Assembly: GCA_947176355.1 (NCBI GenBank)
Contig: CAMWQY010000069.1
Location: forward strand, 1-10,592
DNA: 10,592 nt
Direction of reading: 5' to 3'
DNA from: an uncultured Porphyromonadaceae bacterium
Lineage (GTDB): Bacteria; Bacteroidota; Bacteroidia; Bacteroidales; Muribaculaceae
Below the pieces are notes generated by a model. It did not search any database. It saw only the letters and a list, made by a program, of their open reading frames with translations, and was not told the origin of the DNA. Made by a program: the position numbers and the translations under genes. Positions 6,752 to 10,592 of this stretch are shown in pieces (position 1 is the first letter of the stretch; every line of letters starts with the position of its first letter).

Positions 6752-7494
6752 CCATTCATGTGGTATTCCTCCCTGTTAAAAGGAATATGTGTAAGTTGAA
6801 CGCTATCAATGAGTATTCGATTTGAGGGCGTACCGAAATCTGCAATGGCAAAGATACGATCTACAGATAGTAAAGAATCAGTTTGCAGAGACATCTCAAC
6901 CCATTTATCAAAAGTCCGGTTCATAACTCGATAGACATCAGAAGTGCCATTTTCATAGTCTACGCCAAGTGTGAGACTTCTGTAGGAAGCACCTTCAACG
7001 ATCATTTTCCAAGTGAGTTTGTCTCCGGGAGCAAGATCGGTAGCCGGAATCTCAACTATCATGCCATCGGTCAATGAGTTTTTATCTAAGACAAAATGCT
7101 TGCTATAGGGCCAAAGATCTGCTGAGGAGTTTTCATTTTGCGACTCCCCGGCAGATTTAGCATATTTCTTTTGACGCCTATTTAATTCTTCGTCTACCTT
7201 CTTGTACAGATTTGAATACTCATCCATATTCCTGCCATACCAAGCAAGAGTGCTGTCCATTTCTTCTATGCTTACGCCATGTTGCATCAAAACTCCACGA
7301 CCGAGAAGTTCACGCTGTTTGCCTTGCAGATAATCATTAGATGAAGCCGTGCGTTCGTATGCTTCAGCTATCTGGATATCAGCCATTATAGCCACCATTT
7401 TATCCTCGCTGAGGATATTTTTAGGGCGTTTAGAGCATCCGGAAGATAGAAGAAGCACCAAAAGGATAAATATGGATGGGTATATCTTACACAT
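6607..7494 (-). CDS. DUF4296 domain lipoprotein
   Basis: Predicted lipoprotein of unknown function, 295 aa. The N-terminus is a lipoprotein signal: Lys3, a hydrophobic run 8-16, then LSSGC with Cys20 as the likely lipidated residue; Ser17 at -3 is looser than the classical lipobox but common in Bacteroidota. The DUF4296 domain spans about 27-115 (ILSEDKMVAIMADIQIAEAY start, SIEEMDSTLAWY further on), mostly helical and charged. A second, beta-rich half (about 128-245) contains repeated aromatic/Asp patterns but no fold I recognise. The last 48 or so residues are Ser/Pro/Asn-rich and lie entirely antisense to the SprT-like gene, so they look like an extension past the ancestral stop. Third gene of the - operon, 21 bp after lspA, whose product should process it. 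The start is supported by the signal peptide beginning at once. Function unknown. Confidence 0.88.
   Translation of the reverse strand: MCKIYPSIFILLVLLLSSGCSKRPKNILSEDKMVAIMADIQIAEAYERTASSNDYLQGKQRELLGRGVLMQHGVSIEEMDSTLAWYGRNMDEYSNLYKKVDEELNRRQKKYAKSAGESQNENSSADLWPYSKHFVLDKNSLTDGMIVEIPATDLAPGDKLTWKMIVEGASYRSLTLGVDYENGTSDVYRVMNRTFDKWVEMSLQTDSLLSVDRIFAIADFGTPSNRILIDSVQLTHIPFNREEYHMNGYKRTIRPAGRKIVLPPDTSTNSNNVPDSIIPKPSLSTEKSLGVRTLR
6722..6735. repeat. Perfect 14-bp palindrome read as RPAGR on both strands
   Basis: CGCCCTGCAGGGCG equals its own reverse complement and has a PstI-type CTGCAG core. It lies in the overlap of the SprT-like gene (+) and the DUF4296 gene (-). Because of its frame position it is translated as Arg-Pro-Ala-Gly-Arg in both: residues 224-228 of the SprT-like protein and within the C-terminal tail of the DUF4296 protein. 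It is GC-rich against its surroundings. Confidence 0.9.
6735..6757. repeat. Small inverted repeat spanning the SprT-like stop codon
   Basis: GAATGGT (6735-6741) pairs with ACCATTC (6751-6757). Two further pairs (AC 6742-6743 with GT 6748-6749) form if A6750 is bulged, leaving a 4-base loop. The TAA stop of the SprT-like gene (6749-6751) lies inside it. It abuts the 14-bp palindrome directly. No U-run follows on either strand, so it does not qualify as an ordinary intrinsic terminator. Confidence 0.6.
6764..6787. repeat. Small inverted repeat just downstream of the SprT-like gene
   Basis: TATTCCT (6764-6770) is the reverse complement of AGGAATA (6781-6787), with a 10-base spacer. It begins 12 bp after the + operon ends and lies inside the DUF4296 coding region. 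The stem is short and AT-rich and no T-run follows it, so function is uncertain and it may be chance. Confidence 0.4.
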
Positions 7495-7515
7495 AATTAT
7501 TGAAGTTGTTTAGAC

Positions 7516-8202
7516 TTATTTTTTTGCTTCTGATTTCTTGTCTTTGTCAAAGACAGAATTAAATGCTTTCGAACAATCTGTCGAGAAGAAAATGATAAGC
7601 AATGCAACTCCTACGCATATTGAAGCATCAGCAATATTGAAGATATATTGGAAAAACTCATATTCCTTTCCTCCGATACCGGGAATCCATGAAGGCCAAG
7701 TAAATGAAAAGAAGGGGAAATAGAGCATATCCACTACCCTTCCTTCAAACCAACCCGCATATCCTCCACCCGATGGGAAAAGAACAGCATGTTGTGGAGG
7801 AAACGGATTATTGAATATCTCACCATAAAAGACACAGTCAAATATATTACCGGCAGCCCCTGCAGTGATGAGCGCGCAGGCAATATAGAAACCTTTTCTC
7901 AGATTAGACAATTCAAGAGTCTTTTTTATGAACCATATAAAAAATATGACAGCAGCTATGCGACCAAAGGTCAGTATGTACTTATTGAAAAGTTGCATAC
8001 CGAATGCCATGCCGTTGTTTTCTATAAATTTTATTTGGAACCAAGGAAACACCTCGACCGCCTCACCCATATAGAAATGGGTCTTTACATAAAATTTCAC
8101 TGCCTGATCTACTATGACAATCAGGAGCATCACTATAGTGACCAGCCATCCTGTAGATAAAACAGGGTGGCTGGTAGAATTATTTTTGAGACTATTTGTC
8201 AT
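7516..8202 (-). CDS. lspA: Lipoprotein signal peptidase (signal peptidase II)
   Basis: Inner-membrane aspartyl protease that removes the signal peptide from prolipoproteins after the Cys has been lipidated. At 228 aa it is longer than the usual 160-170. Four membrane segments are visible (about 18-38, 75-92, 104-121, 187-206). Family motifs: VDQAVKFYV (31-39), ENNGMAFG (61-68), GAAGNIFD (115-122), GRVVDML with catalytic Asp158, and FNIADASICVG (188-198) with catalytic Asp192. The extra length comes from an insertion between GNIFD and GRVVD (about 127-153, rich in Pro/Gly/aromatic residues), a longer loop around 160-186, and a charged Lys/Asp/Glu tail (about 216-228). The start follows the ileS stop by 5 bp in an A-rich leader with no Shine-Dalgarno site, suggesting coupling to ileS; ileS-lspA is a widespread bacterial gene pair. 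The next gene encodes a lipoprotein. Confidence 0.95.
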   Translation of the reverse strand: MTNSLKNNSTSHPVLSTGWLVTIVMLLIVIVDQAVKFYVKTHFYMGEAVEVFPWFQIKFIENNGMAFGMQLFNKYILTFGRIAAVIFFIWFIKKTLELSNLRKGFYIACALITAGAAGNIFDCVFYGEIFNNPFPPQHAVLFPSGGGYAGWFEGRVVDMLYFPFFSFTWPSWIPGIGGKEYEFFQYIFNIADASICVGVALLIIFFSTDCSKAFNSVFDKDKKSEAKK

Positions 8203-8207
8203 ATTTT

Positions 8208-10592
8208 TCAGCGCACTACGTTGGCGAGAATCTTCATACCATCAATATCAAGTTCTTTGGCAGGAGCCGGAACTTCTGATGAAAGTTCGATAGAATCGGC
8301 AAGCACTTGAGAAGCAATGTAGTCCTTGTACTCTGCAAGGCAAGCAGCCACTTCCGGAGAATCTGAAAGGATAACTTTCACACGGTCGGTGATTGCAAAG
8401 TCAGACTCCTTACGAATATTCTGGATTCTATTGATAAGATCGCGAGCAAGGCCTTCATTGCGGAGTTCATCGGTGACAGTCACATCAAGAGCTACAGTCA
8501 CGTTGCCTTCGTTGGCTACAAGCCATCCAGGTACGTCTTCAGGAATGATTTCCACATCTTCAAGCGTCACCACAGGATTGCCGCTGATTTCCGGGAATTC
8601 AATATTTCCTTCTCGTTCAAGATGCGCAATTTGCTCTGCTGTCATTGCAGTGATGGCCTTTCCGAGATCTTTCATCACCTTGCCATAACGCGGACCAAGT
8701 TTCTTAAAGTCAGCTTTCACCTTCTTTACAAGTCCTGAGCCTTCATTATCGACAATTTTTACTTCCTTTACATTGACCTCAGCTGCGACAAGAGCTGAGA
8801 TTGCTTCAAAATCGGCTTTTTGCGAAGCATCAATTGCAGGCACAAGAAGTTGGCTGAGCGGTTGGCGAACCTTGATATTGACTTTACGGCGAAGAGCGAG
8901 TACGAGCGAAGTAGCCACTTGAGCAAGAGCCATGCGACGTTCGAGTGCAGGATCCACAAGAGCCGGATCACTCACCGGGAAGTCTGCAAGATGCACTGAT
9001 GCATAGCCTTCTGTTTCTTCAGAAGCGCCGGTCAGATCGCTATAAAGACGATCTGCATAGAAAGGAGCGAATGGAGCCATCAGCAAAGCTATCGTCTTTA
9101 GGCAAGTATATAGAGTCTGATAGGCAGCAAGTTTATCGCTGTCCATCTCTCCTGCCCAAAAACGTTTACGGTTGAGGCGCACGTACCAATTCGATAGGTT
9201 GTCGTTGACAAAAGTCTCGATAGCGCGAGCGGCTTTTGTCGGTTCATAGTCGTCAAGGTCTTTTTCTACTTCTTCAATAAGCGTATTGAGCAATGACAAT
9301 ACCCAACGGTCTATTTCCGGACGTTCTGCTACAGGAATCTGAGCTTCATCCCCGGTAAAACCATCTACATTGGCATATTGAGCGAAAAACTTATAAGTAT
9401 TATAGAGTGTGGAGAAAAGCTTACGACTTACTTCTACGACTCCATCTTCATCATATTTAAGGTTATCCCATGGTGATGAATTAGAGATCATATACCAACG
9501 AACGGGGTCGCTACCGAACTTCTCGATGTTGCCAAATGGGTCGATGGCATTTCCAAGACGCTTACTCATCTTGTTGCCATTCTTATCAAGCACAAGACCA
9601 TTGGAAATTACAGCTTTGTAACTTACTGTATCAAATACCATCCCGGCAATAGCGTGAAGAGTGAAGAACCATCCACGAGTCTGGTCGACACCTTCAGCGA
9701 TGAAATCAGCAGGATATATCTCATGGTTGTCAAGAGCCTCCTTGTTTTCGAATGGATAGTGACACTGAGCGTATGGCATTGCTCCTGAATCAAACCAAAC
9801 GTCGATAAGATCAAGCTCTCGCTTCATCGGGCGTCCCGTTGGAGATACAAGAGTGATTTCATCTACATACGGACGATGGGGATCAATCTTATCGTAATTT
9901 TCTTTTGAGTAGTCGCCGGGTTTGAACCCCTTGGCAGCGAACGGATTTTCTTTCATGACTCCCGCCTTGACAGCTTTCTCTATCTCGTCGTATAGTTCCT
10001 GATAGCTTCCCACACAGATTTCCTCCTTGCCGTCTTCTGTACGCCAGATAGGAAGCGGAGTGCCCCAGTAACGTGAACGGCTAAGATTCCAGTCCTGTAC
10101 ATTCTCAAGCCACTTTCCAAAACGTCCTGTTCCGGTGGATTCAGGCTTCCACTTTATTGTCTTATTAAGTTCGATAAGTCGTTCGCGTGCCTCCGGAGTA
10201 CGGATAAACCAGCTGTCGAGAGGATAATAAAGTACAGGCTTGTCAGTACGCCAGCAATGAGGATAATTATGCACATGCTTTGCAATACTGAATGCCTCAC
10301 CTGCCATCTTCATCTCCATGCAGAGCACAACATTGAGATCTTCTGCCTTATTGGCAGCAGCTTCATCATACTTGCCTCCCTCATTAAATTTAGGATCGTA
10401 TGCATTTTTGACATAGTCACCGGCATGCTTTGAATAAAGCTCAACATTGACGCACTTCTCGACAAATTCGGGAGCGAGTTCATCAAGAGTATAATATTTA
10501 CCGGTCAGATCTACCATAGGGCGGGTCTCACCTCTCTTGTTGATCATATAGAGAGGAGGTATTCCGGCAGCTTTAGCTACCTTTGCGTCATC
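8208..10592 (-). CDS. ileS: Isoleucyl-tRNA synthetase, 5' end outside the window
   Basis: Class I aminoacyl-tRNA synthetase that charges tRNA(Ile) in the cytoplasm. The frame is open to base 10592 and gives 794 residues; a full protein is expected to be about 1,100-1,150 aa, so the N-terminus with the HIGH motif is missing. The fragment opens with DDAKVAKAAGIPP, the end of the editing-domain motif (GADD...), so the ATG at 10547 is an internal Met, not the start. Visible motifs (fragment numbering): WGTPLPIW about 176-183, DVWFDSGA about 264-271, the GVDQTRGWFF motif about 301-310, and KMSKRLGN at 341-348 (KMSKR encoded at 9558-9572). A tRNA-anticodon-binding domain follows (about 410-570), then a long C-terminal region without the E. 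coli-type zinc cysteines. KMSKR instead of KMSKS places it in the IleRS2, eukaryote-like group. First gene of an operon with lspA and the DUF4296 gene. Confidence 0.96.
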   Translation of the reverse strand, partial: DDAKVAKAAGIPPLYMINKRGETRPMVDLTGKYYTLDELAPEFVEKCVNVELYSKHAGDYVKNAYDPKFNEGGKYDEAAANKAEDLNVVLCMEMKMAGEAFSIAKHVHNYPHCWRTDKPVLYYPLDSWFIRTPEARERLIELNKTIKWKPESTGTGRFGKWLENVQDWNLSRSRYWGTPLPIWRTEDGKEEICVGSYQELYDEIEKAVKAGVMKENPFAAKGFKPGDYSKENYDKIDPHRPYVDEITLVSPTGRPMKRELDLIDVWFDSGAMPYAQCHYPFENKEALDNHEIYPADFIAEGVDQTRGWFFTLHAIAGMVFDTVSYKAVISNGLVLDKNGNKMSKRLGNAIDPFGNIEKFGSDPVRWYMISNSSPWDNLKYDEDGVVEVSRKLFSTLYNTYKFFAQYANVDGFTGDEAQIPVAERPEIDRWVLSLLNTLIEEVEKDLDDYEPTKAARAIETFVNDNLSNWYVRLNRKRFWAGEMDSDKLAAYQTLYTCLKTIALLMAPFAPFYADRLYSDLTGASEETEGYASVHLADFPVSDPALVDPALERRMALAQVATSLVLALRRKVNIKVRQPLSQLLVPAIDASQKADFEAISALVAAEVNVKEVKIVDNEGSGLVKKVKADFKKLGPRYGKVMKDLGKAITAMTAEQIAHLEREGNIEFPEISGNPVVTLEDVEIIPEDVPGWLVANEGNVTVALDVTVTDELRNEGLARDLINRIQNIRKESDFAITDRVKVILSDSPEVAACLAEYKDYIASQVLADSIELSSEVPAPAKELDIDGMKILANVVR

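Noticed and set aside
6764..6787. Rho-independent terminator for the + operon
   Set aside because: The stem is 7 bp, AT-rich, has a 10-base loop and no following T-run. Kept only as an inverted repeat.
7789..8160. 123-codon + strand frame opposite lspA
   Set aside because: Shadow of lspA, whose catalytic motifs are all intact; product resembles nothing I know.
8326..8688. 120-codon + strand frame opposite ileS
   Set aside because: Ser/Arg/Thr-rich product typical of an antisense shadow of a conserved gene.
1..10592. Novel defence system, mobile element, CRISPR array or RNA gene
   Set aside because: All coding space is taken by recognisable families. I saw no transposase, integrase, regularly spaced repeats, target-site duplications or cloverleaf pattern.

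Overview
The window looks like ordinary chromosomal DNA from a member of the Bacteroidales, possibly a gut family such as Muribaculaceae; the family-level guess is weak. The clues are the gene neighbourhoods (aroE-comEC, and ileS-lspA-DUF4296), a DUF4296 lipoprotein (a family essentially limited to Bacteroidota), an LspA with a large Bacteroidota-style insertion, a KMSKR-type isoleucyl-tRNA synthetase, and moderately AT-rich DNA with A-rich leaders and few strong Shine-Dalgarno sites. I see no tRNA, rRNA, CRISPR array, insertion sequence, phage gene or recognisable defence system.

Left part (bases 1-6751, + strand): five tightly packed genes that read as one operon. They are an ABC-F ATPase cut by the window start, a cytoplasmic-looking M13 metallopeptidase, shikimate dehydrogenase (aroE), a short ComEC/Rec2-type membrane channel protein, and a SprT-like zinc metalloprotein. 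Spacings are 4 bp, a 7-bp overlap, 44 bp and a 4-bp ATGA overlap, so most of these genes are probably translationally coupled.

Right part (bases 10592-6607, - strand): ileS (5' end outside the window), lspA and a DUF4296 lipoprotein gene, separated by 5 and 21 bp and also operon-like. LspA is the lipoprotein signal peptidase, and the DUF4296 protein is itself a predicted lipoprotein, so the last two genes are enzyme and probable substrate.

The two operons run head-on into each other. The SprT-like and DUF4296 genes overlap by 145 bp on opposite strands. A perfect 14-bp palindrome inside this overlap is translated as the same peptide (RPAGR) in both proteins. Two further small inverted repeats lie next to it. 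This convergent junction is the most unusual feature of the window. No gene-free stretch exceeds about 45 bp. I found no convincing evidence of an undescribed system; the most testable functional idea is the coupling of comEC to a SprT-like gene.
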